A DNA stretch of 64,000 nt from assembly GCA_900551755.1 (NCBI GenBank), contig URXK01000007.1, positions 1 to 64,000 on the forward strand, given 5' to 3'. Below, piece after piece: positions 26,430 to 36,197 of the stretch (positions within the stretch are counted from its first letter, which is position 1; every line of letters starts with the position of its first letter). The notes below the pieces were generated by a model. That model had not been told where the DNA came from and ran no database searches. It worked only from the letters and a program-made list of their open reading frames with translations. The position numbers and the translations under genes are program-made. This DNA comes from an uncultured Eubacterium sp. (lineage in GTDB: Bacteria > Bacillota > Clostridia > Lachnospirales > CAG-274).

Positions 26430-26915
26430 TTAATCCTCCATATTTTCAAGCTCAGATTTCAAGAGTTCAATAACAGCCAAAGTTGATGCTTGTCTTATTT
26501 CTTGCCTAGAGCCTTTATTCATCAATTTTTTAACAACAGCCTTGCCATTAATAGCAACACCGATATACACAAGTCCAACTGGTTTTTCTGCTGTACCACC
26601 GCCAGGACCAGCAACACCAGTAGTTGATAAACCTATGTTAGTACCACTAACCTTTGCAACTCCAAGACACATTTCTTCAGCAGTTTGAGGGCTAACAGCA
26701 CCATAAGTTTCAAGAGTTTCGTTTTTGACACCAAGAAGTCTGTGTTTGCTTTCGTTAGTGTAAGTAACCATACCATTAACAAAAGCCTGTGAAGCTCCAG
26801 CATAGTTAATAAGTGTTGCAGCTACTAAGCCACCAGTACAACTTTCTGCAGTTGCAATAGTCATACCTTTGTTAATAACAGCTTTCATTACAATATCTTC
26901 AATGTTTTCATTCAT
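26430..26915 (-). CDS. CinA C-terminal domain protein (NMN amidohydrolase, PncC type)
   Basis: 161 residues comprising only the CinA C-terminal domain: [51 protein letters not shown] and LVYIGVA. This domain deamidates nicotinamide mononucleotide, recycling pyridine nucleotides. The N-terminal MoaB-like half of full CinA is absent. First gene of the recA operon, an order often seen in Bacillota. Confidence 0.92.
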   Translation of the reverse strand: MNENIEDIVMKAVINKGMTIATAESCTGGLVAATLINYAGASQAFVNGMVTYTNESKHRLLGVKNETLETYGAVSPQTAEEMCLGVAKVSGTNIGLSTTGVAGPGGGTAEKPVGLVYIGVAINGKAVVKKLMNKGSRQEIRQASTLAVIELLKSELENMED

Positions 26916-26938
26916 AGTATCACACTCTTTCTAAAAAT

Positions 26939-26967
26939 AGTATAACAGAGAAAAATATAAAAATCAA
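26939..26967 (-). promoter_or_regulatory. Promoter of the cinA-like-recA-rluA operon
   Basis: Minus-strand TTGATT (26967-26962), 17 bp, TATACT (26944-26939). No clear LexA box was recognised here. Confidence 0.7.
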
Positions 26968-27007
26968 TAATTTTATAGAAAATTTATTCTATAAATCGAA
27001 AATTTGT

Positions 27008-27892
27008 TTAAATATGTATAACAAATATAAGTCTTATAGCAACTAGACCAACAAGAGTTAATAAACTTGCTATATTAATAAGTTCAAAGGATTTTGTAAT
27101 ATCATTGTGATTTACATCTCTTTTAGCATCACCAATAACAACACCTGTTTTTTTAGATTTAAGCTGAATACCTAAAGCACCAGCACAAAATGAAAGAGGT
27201 AAGCCTCTATTAAGTGAACTAACATTATACCTATCACGATTTAAAATTTTAAGTCCAGCTTTGCAATCAAGTTTAAGAACCTTAGCTGAAACAAGCATAA
27301 AAATTAAAGCAATTCTTGTTGGTATAAGCTCAGCAATATTTTTCAATATTCTAGCAATAATATTGCCAGTAGCATCATTTATAATAACAATTATTTTGTA
27401 AACAATGCCACCAGTACCACCAAATAACATTATAAAAAATATTGGTGCAATAACCTTGTCAATAGATGAGTCCATAATCATAACAATAATATTTTCTGCT
27501 ATTTCTTTAGGCTCATCAATTTGACCGTTTTCTGTTATTTTGTTAAAAAGTCTTGTAGCATTTTTAATATAACCTCTTTTTAATGCCTTATGTACGCTTT
27601 CAGCACTTGTTTTAATAAGTTTGCAGGATATACAGAAGTAACATATTATACTTTGTAACACAATGGAGGCTATCATATTGTAATATTCTACACAATAAAT
27701 AATGCCATACACTATAAGACCAGAAAAAACAATAAAAATAATAGTTATGACCATAGCAAGTTTATCACTAATTTTGCTATATAAATTTTTTAATCCTTTA
27801 AGGATTAGTAATTTTCCTTTTTTTAATATCTTAGGCGTGCCTATAAGCATATCAAGCACATAACCAATGACCACGCTTATAACTACAGACAT
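27008..27892 (-). CDS. cobD: Cobalamin biosynthesis protein CobD/CbiB
   Basis: Membrane protein that joins the aminopropanol side chain to adenosylcobyric acid. 294 residues, several hydrophobic helices. It begins VIGYVLDMLIGTPKILKKGK (the usual DP..HP motif is changed) and ends with the conserved RDRYNVSSLNRGLPLSFCAG block, where the family has a nucleotide-like loop. Divergent from well-known CobD. It lies 14 bp after cobS, with its GGAGG next to the cobS stop. Confidence 0.8.
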   Translation of the reverse strand: MSVVISVVIGYVLDMLIGTPKILKKGKLLILKGLKNLYSKISDKLAMVITIIFIVFSGLIVYGIIYCVEYYNMIASIVLQSIICYFCISCKLIKTSAESVHKALKRGYIKNATRLFNKITENGQIDEPKEIAENIIVMIMDSSIDKVIAPIFFIMLFGGTGGIVYKIIVIINDATGNIIARILKNIAELIPTRIALIFMLVSAKVLKLDCKAGLKILNRDRYNVSSLNRGLPLSFCAGALGIQLKSKKTGVVIGDAKRDVNHNDITKSFELINIASLLTLVGLVAIRLIFVIHI

Positions 27893-27906
27893 ATAAAACC
27901 TCCCAA

Positions 27907-28602
27907 CTATTTATTCAAAAACAATACAATAATAAATTCAATATAAATAACAAATTCAAGAAAAACAATATAAAAATTAACGCTTTCATCAGTAAGTCTA
28001 TGAGTCTTTTTAGATGCTCTATAAACACCGAAGTAAATCATAACAGTAGTAATAAATACCATTATAAATTTAGTAAAACTCATCATTTCAAAAAATGTTA
28101 ATGTTGCCATAAGCCAAACTACAGTAATAATGGCAACAGGCATTTTTGCTGACTTTTCTGTAAGCTCCTTGTAGAAACCTTCTACTAATCTGTCGTTGTC
28201 AATAATCATAAATAGAGCAGTTATTCTTGAAAGTATAACTACACCAGGTACAATATAAGCTCCCTTTGTACCCATAGTAAAAAAGCTGCCAGCTACAACA
28301 ATAGCATAAAGTGCAATAGGTACAAAAGCTGTAATTTTAATGTGATTAAAAATTTTGATTATTGTTTCAAAAGTTTTGTTACCCATAATTGCTGTAAAAA
28401 TAACAGTTGCCACTAAGCAAGCTACAATATTGTTAATGTTAAAGCTATTAACAATTAAATACCACAGTCTAATAACAATAGCACTAATAACGCCAACTAA
28501 AGGAAAATAGCAAAGAGTAAATCTGCCTTTAGCATTTTCTGCCTTAGCCTTAAAAAGACTTATATTGCTGAAAAGTGATAGTGCCTGAAATAAATCTCCC
28601 AT
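27907..28602 (-). CDS. cobS: Adenosylcobinamide-GDP ribazoletransferase
   Basis: Integral membrane enzyme that attaches the lower ligand to make cobalamin phosphate. 231 residues, about six hydrophobic segments, with the N-terminal LFQALSLFSNISL and RFTLCYFPLVGVISA pattern of CobS. The acidic DG-x-D cluster common in the family is not obvious, so the enzyme is divergent. Paired with cobD. cobU/cobT/cobC are not in the window. Confidence 0.78.
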   Translation of the reverse strand: MGDLFQALSLFSNISLFKAKAENAKGRFTLCYFPLVGVISAIVIRLWYLIVNSFNINNIVACLVATVIFTAIMGNKTFETIIKIFNHIKITAFVPIALYAIVVAGSFFTMGTKGAYIVPGVVILSRITALFMIIDNDRLVEGFYKELTEKSAKMPVAIITVVWLMATLTFFEMMSFTKFIMVFITTVMIYFGVYRASKKTHRLTDESVNFYIVFLEFVIYIEFIIVLFLNK

Positions 28603-28731
28603 AAATCAATATCTCCTTTATTAATTATGACCAATATTATATTTACTATTTTACCATAGATTGGGCAAATAGTAAATAAAAAACCTTTTGTATATTATTT
28701 ACTTCTGTTTATCCAATTACAAAATAAATTA

Positions 28732-30846
28732 TTATTTAACTAATGCTTTGATTTTTTCTCTTAGTTCGTTACTTCCAAATGTATCATAAATATGAGAGTA
28801 TGTAACAACATTAACATTGTTATCCTTGCAATACTGTAATACTGTTTTTAACATTGTTTCTTTGCTAGTGCCATCACTTAAATTAGCATTTTTTATCTGA
28901 TGAGTGTATAAAATTTTCCATTGATTTTTATTTATTGCTTCATCAATTATGCCTTTTACTTGACTTATGCTATTCATACCGCTTCTAGGATAGTAATATT
29001 CTGGTGTATTACCGTATAAATCGCTATAGTCAAAGTTAGCTCTTACCCACTTATCTAAAATATTGCCATATAATTTGTGCTTTCCATTAATGTAATTTGC
29101 ACCACCAGCTAGTATAATACCTCTAATATTCAATCCAGCATCTGTAAGAGTCTTTTTGTTTTTAATAAATGTTTCAATAAGCAAATTTTTGTTATTTATG
29201 TTGTCTGCTGTAATTACATTTGAACTGTGGCATAAAATTTCTCCACCGTTACTTTCTATGTGTTTCATAACATCAAGTTCAATATTTCCTAAACCTTTGT
29301 CACTTAAGCCGTTTACACTAGAGTATATTCTGTTAGGTGGCACTGCTAAACAAAGGGGATAATTAAATTCGTCAAATATTTTTGCAATGTAGTCAATATC
29401 GTTGTAGCCGTCATCAAAACAAAATGTAACATAAGGCTTATCAAAACTTTTAAAAACAAAGGGATTTTTTTTGCTTTCATTTTGTAATTTTGTCATAATA
29501 TTTTCATCAATATATGATATATTGTTTATTAAACTATTTTCTAATTCGCTTATTTTATTAGATAAAGGCTCTGTTTCTAGCTCTAAACAGTTTATATCAT
29601 ATCCTAGCTTGCCATTTATATATATTTTAGTAGCATATTTAGGTGATTTAACTATAAGTGTAGTTGGGCTTGTTGTTAAATTACTTTCATAAGCATATAC
29701 ATTGTTTATTGTATTTGTACCGTCAGTAAATATAAAGAGTGGATACATAGTGTTCCAGTTATATCCTGTTATTCTGTAATACTTTTCTTCTGCACAATCT
29801 ACCTCTGCATAAATACCACCATAATTAGTATTTACACCTAAAGCAGATGTAATAAGTTTGCTGTTATACTTTGTTAAAGTATTATTGCTGTTTTGAATAG
29901 ATATTAATTTTAAAAATTCATCTTTATTTATACTTTCGGTATATTCATCAGCTACCCACTTTTTTATATAAGGTATTTTATTATTTTTATCCATACCATT
30001 AATAGCAATATATTTTCCATTGCTAGGTGAAATAACTGTGTGGTCTGTAATAGTTGTGTTTGGGTCGTTAGAGCTTAATATACAGTTGTTATTTTCATCA
30101 AAAAAGGCATAAGTAGGATATTTAGTGTTTCCAGCTGCTATACCGTGAATTTTATATCTAGTGTTTTCCTCAATAGTGCAATAAATATGCCTGTATGAGC
30201 TTTGAGGAGAGTCTATGTTATTATTGGATATATTGTATAAACCATTTTCAACACTAAACTCCATATTATCAAAGTTTCCTGCTTTGTACTTTATTTCAGT
30301 TGATAAGCCTGCTACGCTTTTAGCTGAAGTTTGAGCATTTTCGGCTGATTTAATAGCAGTTTCTTCGCTTTTTTGAGCAGATGTTAAAAGCTCTGATAAT
30401 TTGTTTTCACTGTTAGTAACAGTTTCATTGTAAGTATCCATTGTTGCTTTTATACTATTGTAGTTTGTTTCAATGTCTTTAGTTAGTTCCACAATGTGGG
30501 TATATACACTAGGGCTTGCAATAGTTGGAGCTAGTCCTTCTGATAATGTATCACCTATTACTTTAATTGCTACTTTGTTAGTGGGTATAAAATCACCACC
30601 AGATACACAAATGTTAATAACACCAGATTTTTCCATAACTTCCCAAGGAATTTGACATCTATTATCCTTTAACTCTACAGATATAATAATATCGTCTTTT
30701 TCAAATGTAGCAGTTTTAGGTGAAATACCATTCCAAGAGCTGTCAAATGAAAAAACTGTGTAAAATAAGTTTCTGCTTGATGTAATTATAGAATTATTAT
30801 CAAGTCTTTTTAAATATTGTCCGTTAATTTTAAATTTGTATTCCAT
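28732..30846 (-). CDS. Chimeric protein: phage baseplate (BppU-like) N-terminus and polysaccharide deacetylase C-terminus
   Basis: 704 residues. Residues 1-115 (YKFKINGQYLKRLDNNSIIT, FSFDSSWNGISPKTATF) look like the BppU/upper-baseplate N-terminal domain of siphophage receptor-binding proteins. Residues 120-190 are a helical, Ala/Lys/Glu-rich coiled stretch (SAQKSEETAIKSAENAQTSA). About 190-460 is beta-rich and may bind carbohydrate (two similar blocks with YRHIYCTIEENTRYKIHG and GIYAEVDCAEEKYYRITG). From 470 a NodB deacetylase domain starts with YVTFCFDDGYND, whose paired aspartates are the metal/catalytic set, and CHSS supplies a later histidine. No signal peptide is seen. The ATG at 30846 follows AAGGAGG. 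No other phage genes adjoin it. Confidence 0.75.
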   Translation of the reverse strand: MEYKFKINGQYLKRLDNNSIITSSRNLFYTVFSFDSSWNGISPKTATFEKDDIIISVELKDNRCQIPWEVMEKSGVINICVSGGDFIPTNKVAIKVIGDTLSEGLAPTIASPSVYTHIVELTKDIETNYNSIKATMDTYNETVTNSENKLSELLTSAQKSEETAIKSAENAQTSAKSVAGLSTEIKYKAGNFDNMEFSVENGLYNISNNNIDSPQSSYRHIYCTIEENTRYKIHGIAAGNTKYPTYAFFDENNNCILSSNDPNTTITDHTVISPSNGKYIAINGMDKNNKIPYIKKWVADEYTESINKDEFLKLISIQNSNNTLTKYNSKLITSALGVNTNYGGIYAEVDCAEEKYYRITGYNWNTMYPLFIFTDGTNTINNVYAYESNLTTSPTTLIVKSPKYATKIYINGKLGYDINCLELETEPLSNKISELENSLINNISYIDENIMTKLQNESKKNPFVFKSFDKPYVTFCFDDGYNDIDYIAKIFDEFNYPLCLAVPPNRIYSSVNGLSDKGLGNIELDVMKHIESNGGEILCHSSNVITADNINNKNLLIETFIKNKKTLTDAGLNIRGIILAGGANYINGKHKLYGNILDKWVRANFDYSDLYGNTPEYYYPRSGMNSISQVKGIIDEAINKNQWKILYTHQIKNANLSDGTSKETMLKTVLQYCKDNNVNVVTYSHIYDTFGSNELREKIKALVK

Positions 30847-30890
30847 ACAAAACCTCCTTAAATTTTTTTGCTTTCGCATATTTAATTTAA

Positions 30891-30920
30891 ACTATAAAAA
30901 GTGACATTTGGTGACATTTG
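30891..30920 (-). promoter_or_regulatory. Tandem 10-bp repeat next to a -10 box before the chimeric deacetylase gene
   Basis: GTGACATTTG occurs twice in a row (30901-30920). On the minus strand the repeats (AAATGTCACC type) lie 4 bp upstream of TATAGT (30896-30891) and occupy the place of a -35 box. This is the layout of an activator-dependent promoter. The same repeat is found before the orphan terminase gene (59081-59100). Confidence 0.6.
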
Positions 30921-30958
30921 TTCAATTTATACAATTTTTGTGAATGTTGCTAAAAATA

Positions 30959-30987
30959 TTTGCCATTTTTCATATTTATGTTATAAT
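30959..30987 (+). promoter_or_regulatory. Promoter of the polysaccharide cluster
   Basis: TTGCCA (30959-30964), 17 bp, TATAAT (30982-30987), 46 bp before the first glycosyltransferase start. It is divergent from the deacetylase promoter. Confidence 0.8.
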
Positions 30988-31032
30988 TAAGGGAAATGTA
31001 AAAAAGCAATATATAAATAAGTAGGTGTAGAG

Positions 31033-32166
31033 ATGTTTAGCAAGAAACTTAATATTGCTATGATAGGGCATAAGCGTATACCATCAAGAGAAGGTGGAGT
31101 TGAAATAGTAGTTGAAGAACTTTCAACTAGAATGGTTAAAAAAGGAAATAATGTTGTTTGTTATAATAGACGAGGCAAGCATATTTCTGGTAAGGAATTT
31201 GGACACAAAAAGGCCTATAAAGAGTATAAGGGGGTTAAAATTAGAACAATTTTTGCCATTGATAAAAAGGGCATAGCTGCTGTAACATCATCATTTGCTG
31301 CAGCAATTGATTGTATATTTAGAAAGTACGATGTAGTTCATTTTCACGCAGAAGGTCCTTGTGCAGCCATATTTATTACACATTTATTCGGAATAAGAAC
31401 TGTAGCTACAATTCACGGTCTTGATTGGGCAAGAGCAAAGTGGAATAATGGTTTAGGTTCAAAATATATAAAGTTTGGCGAAAAAATGGCTGTTAAATAT
31501 GCTGATGAAATAATTGTTTTAAGTAAGGGCGTACAACAATATTTTAAGGAAACTTACAACAGAGATACTGTACTTATACCAAACGGTGTAACTAAGCCAG
31601 AAATTGTACAAGCTGATGAAATTAGTAAAAAGTGGGGACTTAAAAAAGATGAATATATACTTTTCTTAGGACGAATTGTGCCAGAAAAGGGTATACAATA
31701 TTTAATTGATGCTTTTAAAAAGGTTAAAACTAATAAAAAGTTGGTTATAGCTGGTGGAATGAGCGATACAATAGATTTTATGGCTAATATGAAGAAAACT
31801 GCAAAGTGTGATGACAGAATTATATTTACAGGTTTTGTTCAAGGTAAGGTGTTAGACGAACTTTATAGCAATGCTTATATTTATACATTACCTAGTGATA
31901 TTGAAGGTATGCCTTTAAGTTTGCTTGAGGCGTTAAGCTATGGCAATTGTTGCCTTACATCAGACATAGCAGAGTGTGCTGATGTTATTGAGGATAAGGG
32001 TGTTACTTTTAAAAAGAGTGATGTCAATGACCTTACTGATAAGTTACAAATGCTTTGTGATAATAGTGATGTTGTTGAAAAATATAAGTCAGGTGTTAGT
32101 GATTGGATTTGTGGCAAGTATAATTGGGACGATGTAACAAACAAAACTCTTGACCTTTATAAGTGA
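31033..32166 (+). CDS. Glycosyltransferase family 4 with DUF1972-type N-terminus
   Basis: 377 residues, GT-B fold. The start KLNIAMIGHKRIPSREGGVE with VVEELSTRMVKKGNNV matches the DUF1972 domain found on rhamnosyl- and related transferases. The C-terminal donor site has FLGRIVPEKGIQYLIDAF and the EX7E-like DIEGMPLSLLEALSYG. Acts on the cytoplasmic face, adding a sugar to the lipid-linked repeat unit. First gene of the cluster. Donor sugar unknown. Confidence 0.88.
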   Translation: MFSKKLNIAMIGHKRIPSREGGVEIVVEELSTRMVKKGNNVVCYNRRGKHISGKEFGHKKAYKEYKGVKIRTIFAIDKKGIAAVTSSFAAAIDCIFRKYDVVHFHAEGPCAAIFITHLFGIRTVATIHGLDWARAKWNNGLGSKYIKFGEKMAVKYADEIIVLSKGVQQYFKETYNRDTVLIPNGVTKPEIVQADEISKKWGLKKDEYILFLGRIVPEKGIQYLIDAFKKVKTNKKLVIAGGMSDTIDFMANMKKTAKCDDRIIFTGFVQGKVLDELYSNAYIYTLPSDIEGMPLSLLEALSYGNCCLTSDIAECADVIEDKGVTFKKSDVNDLTDKLQMLCDNSDVVEKYKSGVSDWICGKYNWDDVTNKTLDLYK

Positions 32167-32181
32167 TAATTGGAGGTTGTT

Positions 32182-33219
32182 ATGGAGTTATCTAAAAATA
32201 ATTGTAGACAAGTATGGGTTGATAATGTTAAAGTAATTGCCTGTATATTAGTTGTGCTTTGTCATTTTGTGCAGAGTATGGTTAAAAGTAATATAATAGG
32301 AGATTATTACATTATTGATAGTATTAACAAGGCAATTTATTATTTTCATATGCCCCTATTTTTTATTTGCAGTGGTTATTTGTATCAGAAGTTTAGCAAG
32401 GTTTATACCTTTAAAAGCTGGGGGAGAAATGTTTTAAAGAAGTTTTTAGCTTTAGGTATTCCTTACTTTACATTTGCTACTTTTTCGTGGGCAATAAAGG
32501 TTGTGTTTTCGTCACAAGTAAATAATCAAGCTGGTGGATTTGTAGACAATATATTTTTAAATCCTGTTCCGCCTTATTGGTTTTTGTATGCTTTGTTTTT
32601 TATTTTTGTTTTTACACCAAGTTTTAAATCAATAAAAGTTGGCAGAGTTAGCATTGTTTTAGCTGTTTTGCTTAGAATAGCTTTAATATTGTTAAGAGGT
32701 CATTTAGCTTTAGTGCCTTATTTTGTAATTAAAATAATGGAATATGAGCTTTGGTTTGTTATTGGTATGTATATTGCTTTAGCTAATATAGATATTAAGG
32801 CAATGTCAAATAAAAAATATTTTAATATAGCAGTTGTTTGCGGTATATTGTTTGTAATATTTAGTACCTTAGTTGCAATATTTAATATTGATTATGAAAT
32901 TTTAGGTGTTTTATTAGGTGCATTAGCCTGTTTTGCTGTTGTATTTGTTATTGGATATATTTACAGAAATAATGAGCAAAATGCCTTTTTTGAATTTATG
33001 ACTAAATATACTATGCCATTGTTTTTAATACACACAATATTTGCTGCAACATTAAGAAGTTTACTTTTTAAAATAGGAATACAAAGTAGCTTTTTACATA
33101 TTTTATTAGGTCTAATTATAACATTTGCAGGACCAATTATTGCAGGAATAATAATGAAAAAGACTAAGATTTTAGACTTTTTCCTTTATCCTACACGATT
33201 TATAAAAATAAAGCTCTAA
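32182..33219 (+). CDS. Acyltransferase family 3 membrane protein
   Basis: 345 residues, about ten membrane helices. [19 protein letters not shown] at the start and [16 protein letters not shown] are the AT3/OafA hallmark histidine and RH-like positions. These proteins O-acylate polysaccharides from the membrane. The ATG at 32182 has GGAGG upstream; TTG at 32170 would place that site inside the gene. One of three such enzymes in the cluster. Confidence 0.85.
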   Translation: MELSKNNCRQVWVDNVKVIACILVVLCHFVQSMVKSNIIGDYYIIDSINKAIYYFHMPLFFICSGYLYQKFSKVYTFKSWGRNVLKKFLALGIPYFTFATFSWAIKVVFSSQVNNQAGGFVDNIFLNPVPPYWFLYALFFIFVFTPSFKSIKVGRVSIVLAVLLRIALILLRGHLALVPYFVIKIMEYELWFVIGMYIALANIDIKAMSNKKYFNIAVVCGILFVIFSTLVAIFNIDYEILGVLLGALACFAVVFVIGYIYRNNEQNAFFEFMTKYTMPLFLIHTIFAATLRSLLFKIGIQSSFLHILLGLIITFAGPIIAGIIMKKTKILDFFLYPTRFIKIKL

Positions 33220-33232
33220 GGAGGAAGTTTTT

Positions 33233-34483
33233 ATGAGCTTAAATAATAAAAAAATTAAAATTGCAGTAGCAGGCACAGGTTATGTTGGCTTGTCTAATGC
33301 AGTTTTGCTTTCTCAGCATAATAGTGTTTATGCAGTTGATATTTTAAGTGAAAAAGTTGATATGATTAATAACAGAAAGTCACCAATTGTAGATGCTGAA
33401 ATTGAAGATTATCTTGCTAATAAGGAACTTGAACTTGTAGCTACTACAGACTGTGACCTTGCTTATAAAGATGCAGATTTTATTATTATATCAACTCCAA
33501 CTAATTATGACCCTGTCAAGAATTATTTTGACACATCATCTGTTGAGGCTGTTATTGATATTGTAAATAAAGTCAATCCTAATGCAGTTATTGTTATTAA
33601 GTCTACTGTACCAGTAGGCTATACTGTAAATATTAGAGAAAAGTTTAATAATAACAATATTATATTTTCCCCTGAATTTTTAAGAGAAGGTAAGGCTTTA
33701 TATGATAATTTATATCCAAGTAGAATAATCGTAGGCGTACCAAATGATGATGAAAATTTAATAAAGTCTGCTCATAAATTTGCAGAACTTCTTTCTGATG
33801 GTGCGTTAAAAGAAGATATACCAGTTTTATTTACAGAGCCAACAGAGGCAGAGGCTGTAAAACTTTTTGCCAATACATATCTTGCTTTAAGAGTTTCATT
33901 TTTTAATGAGCTTGACACTTATGCAGAAGTACACGGCTTAAATACTCGTTCAATTATAGACGGAATTGGTCTTGACCCAAGAATAGGAAATCATTATAAT
34001 AACCCTAGCTTTGGCTATGGTGGATATTGTTTGCCTAAGGATACAAAACAGCTTTTAGCTAATTATAAAGATGTTCCAGAAAATATTATACAAGCTATTG
34101 TAGATGCAAATGCTACAAGAAAGGACTTTGTTGCAGAGAGAGTTCTTGAGCTTGCTGGTTACTATGATAATTCTCACGGCAGAGATGGAATACCAGGCAA
34201 TAATGTTACTATAGGTATTTATAGACTTACAATGAAGTCAAATAGTGATAATTTTAGACAAAGCTCAATTCAAGGCGTTATGAAAAGAATAAAGGCTAAG
34301 GGAGCTAATGTTGTTATATATGAGCCAACATTAAATGATAGCCAGTTTTTTGGCAGTGAGGTTATTAATGACTTAAATAGTTTTAAATTATCTTGTGATG
34401 CTATTATTGCTAATAGATATAATAAAGAACTTGATGATGTAAAGACTAAGGTTTATACAAGAGATTTGTTTGGTAGAGATTAA
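33233..34483 (+). CDS. UDP-glucose/UDP-sugar 6-dehydrogenase
   Basis: NAD-dependent two-step oxidation of a UDP-hexose to the uronic acid. 416 residues. The N-terminal NAD site is [19 protein letters not shown], followed by [17 protein letters not shown] and [14 protein letters not shown]. The catalytic cysteine is in [13 protein letters not shown]. The shorter UgdA/Ugd form, with Glc versus GlcNAc not resolved. Supplies an acidic sugar to the polymer. GGAGG upstream. Confidence 0.93.
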   Translation: MSLNNKKIKIAVAGTGYVGLSNAVLLSQHNSVYAVDILSEKVDMINNRKSPIVDAEIEDYLANKELELVATTDCDLAYKDADFIIISTPTNYDPVKNYFDTSSVEAVIDIVNKVNPNAVIVIKSTVPVGYTVNIREKFNNNNIIFSPEFLREGKALYDNLYPSRIIVGVPNDDENLIKSAHKFAELLSDGALKEDIPVLFTEPTEAEAVKLFANTYLALRVSFFNELDTYAEVHGLNTRSIIDGIGLDPRIGNHYNNPSFGYGGYCLPKDTKQLLANYKDVPENIIQAIVDANATRKDFVAERVLELAGYYDNSHGRDGIPGNNVTIGIYRLTMKSNSDNFRQSSIQGVMKRIKAKGANVVIYEPTLNDSQFFGSEVINDLNSFKLSCDAIIANRYNKELDDVKTKVYTRDLFGRD

Positions 34484-34519
34484 ATAATATTGCTTGTTCC
34501 GGTTTTATGAGGTGTTGTT

Positions 34520-35065
34520 ATGAATAGAAAACTTGTTATGCTCAAAATGTTTTTGGCTAAAAGTGGCTATAAAAGAGCTAGTATAATTAAAAAATATGAT
34601 GTTTTTCATTCTATAGGTGAAAGATGTTATTATCACCCCTTTAAACTTCCGGCAGAACCTCATCTTGTTTCTTTTGGCAACAATGTTTTTATAGCTACAG
34701 ATGTTAGGCTTGTTACTCACAATATGGCAAGTGCAATGTTTGCTGTATCTATTAAAAAAAGTCTTGCTATATACACTGGTAAAATTGAAATAGGCAACAA
34801 TGTGTTTATTGGTGCTGGTGCAATGGTTATGCCTAATGTAAAGATAGGAAATAACTGTGTTGTTGCAGCAGGAGCTGTAGTAACTCACAACATACCTGAT
34901 GGGGAAATATGGGGTGGAGTGCCAGCTGTTAAAATTGGCAACTATGAAAGCCTTAAAAACAAGTGTATTAATTATAGCGAAGAATTTAAAAGAGCAACTG
35001 AAAATATGGATTGCTCTCTTTATGACAAACAAATAAAATATTTTTGGAACAAAGAGGAACACTGA
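34520..35065 (+). CDS. Hexapeptide-repeat acetyltransferase
   Basis: 181 residues. Left-handed beta-helix repeats run through IEIGNNVFIGAGAMVMPNVK and IGNNCVVAAGAVVTHNIPDG, ending in EIWGGVPAVKIG. The catalytic histidine is likely the one in VTHNMASAM. CatB/LacA-like; it probably O- or N-acetylates a sugar nucleotide or repeat unit. Starts with ATG behind GAGGTG and ends one base before the next gene. Confidence 0.85.
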   Translation: MNRKLVMLKMFLAKSGYKRASIIKKYDVFHSIGERCYYHPFKLPAEPHLVSFGNNVFIATDVRLVTHNMASAMFAVSIKKSLAIYTGKIEIGNNVFIGAGAMVMPNVKIGNNCVVAAGAVVTHNIPDGEIWGGVPAVKIGNYESLKNKCINYSEEFKRATENMDCSLYDKQIKYFWNKEEH

Positions 35066-35066
35066 T

Positions 35067-36197
35067 ATGAAAATATTAATTATAAGAAATTATCCAAGTT
35101 ATATGGATGTTGAACATAATACTTATAATATTCAAGAAATAGGTTTAGCAAAAGCCTTAGTTAGAAAAGGTCATACTTGCGATATAGTGTTTTGGACTAA
35201 TAATAAAGAAAAAACTGTTGATTATACCTTTGAAGATAAGCATATTAAGGTTTATTATAAAAAGGGAATTAATATATTAAAGAACGCAGTTTATATTAAT
35301 ATTAATAAGTTAGTTAAACAGTATGATGTTATACAGCTTTGTGAGTATAATCAGCTTCAATCGTGGCTTATGGCTAAAAAGTACCCTGATAAAACAGTAA
35401 TTTATCACGGACCTTATTATTCAGATTTTAATAATAGATACAATTCTATGTGTTCTTTTGTTGATAAATTTATGTTAAAAGCATATAGAAAAAATAATAC
35501 ACCATTTATTGTAAAAAGTAAATTAGCTCAAAAGTTTTTGCAGGATAAAGATATTAATAATATAACTGTAGCTGGTGTAGGTGTTGACTTAGGTGCTTTT
35601 GAAGTTAAAGAAAATGAAGTTGTGCCTAAAGAAGTAGCTAAAATTGATGAAATTGACGGTGGTATAAAACTTCTTTACATAGGTAGATTAGAAAAAAGAA
35701 GAAATGTTACATTCCTTGTTGATGTGTTAAAGGCATTAAGTGATAAAGGAATAAAAATATCTTTAGTAATTGTTGGAGATGGTGACAGCGAGTATAAAGA
35801 TATGCTGTTTGAACACATAGAACAAAGTGGAGTTAAAGACCGTATTTGCTATATAGAAAAATTAGAGCAGAAGTATTTGTCTTTAGTTTATAATAGATGT
35901 CATATTTTCCTTTTGCCAACATATTATGAAATATTTGGTATGGTTTTACTTGAGGCTATGTACTTTGGTAAATTGGTTATTACCACTAAAAATGGTGGTT
36001 CAGATATGCTTATTTCAAATGGCAAAGACGGTATAGTTGTTGATGGATTTGATGTTAATAAATGGATTAGTGCTATTGTATTTAACTATGGCGAAGAAGA
36101 AATTTGCAAAAATGCTCGAGAAAAAATAGTTAATAATTTTACTTGGGACGCTATTGCTGATAAATTTATTGATGTTTACAAGAGGAAAGTAAAATGA
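35067..36197 (+). CDS. Glycosyltransferase family 4
   Basis: 376 residues, GT-B fold. KILIIRNYPSYMDVEHNTYN at the start; the donor domain shows LLYIGRLEKRRNVTFLVDVL and the EX7E motif in YYEIFGMVLLEAMYFG. It overlaps the next start by four bases (ATGA), so translation is coupled. Sugar specificity unknown. Confidence 0.87.
   Translation: MKILIIRNYPSYMDVEHNTYNIQEIGLAKALVRKGHTCDIVFWTNNKEKTVDYTFEDKHIKVYYKKGINILKNAVYININKLVKQYDVIQLCEYNQLQSWLMAKKYPDKTVIYHGPYYSDFNNRYNSMCSFVDKFMLKAYRKNNTPFIVKSKLAQKFLQDKDINNITVAGVGVDLGAFEVKENEVVPKEVAKIDEIDGGIKLLYIGRLEKRRNVTFLVDVLKALSDKGIKISLVIVGDGDSEYKDMLFEHIEQSGVKDRICYIEKLEQKYLSLVYNRCHIFLLPTYYEIFGMVLLEAMYFGKLVITTKNGGSDMLISNGKDGIVVDGFDVNKWISAIVFNYGEEEICKNAREKIVNNFTWDAIADKFIDVYKRKVK

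Noticed and set aside
28603..28731. Cobalamin riboswitch upstream of cobS-cobD
   Set aside because: The 129-bp gap lacks the B12-box (GCCACTG) and is too short and A+T-rich.
34505..35062. Long minus-strand open frame (185 codons)
   Set aside because: It is the antisense of the hexapeptide acetyltransferase at 34520-35065; codon pattern and ribosome site support only the plus strand.
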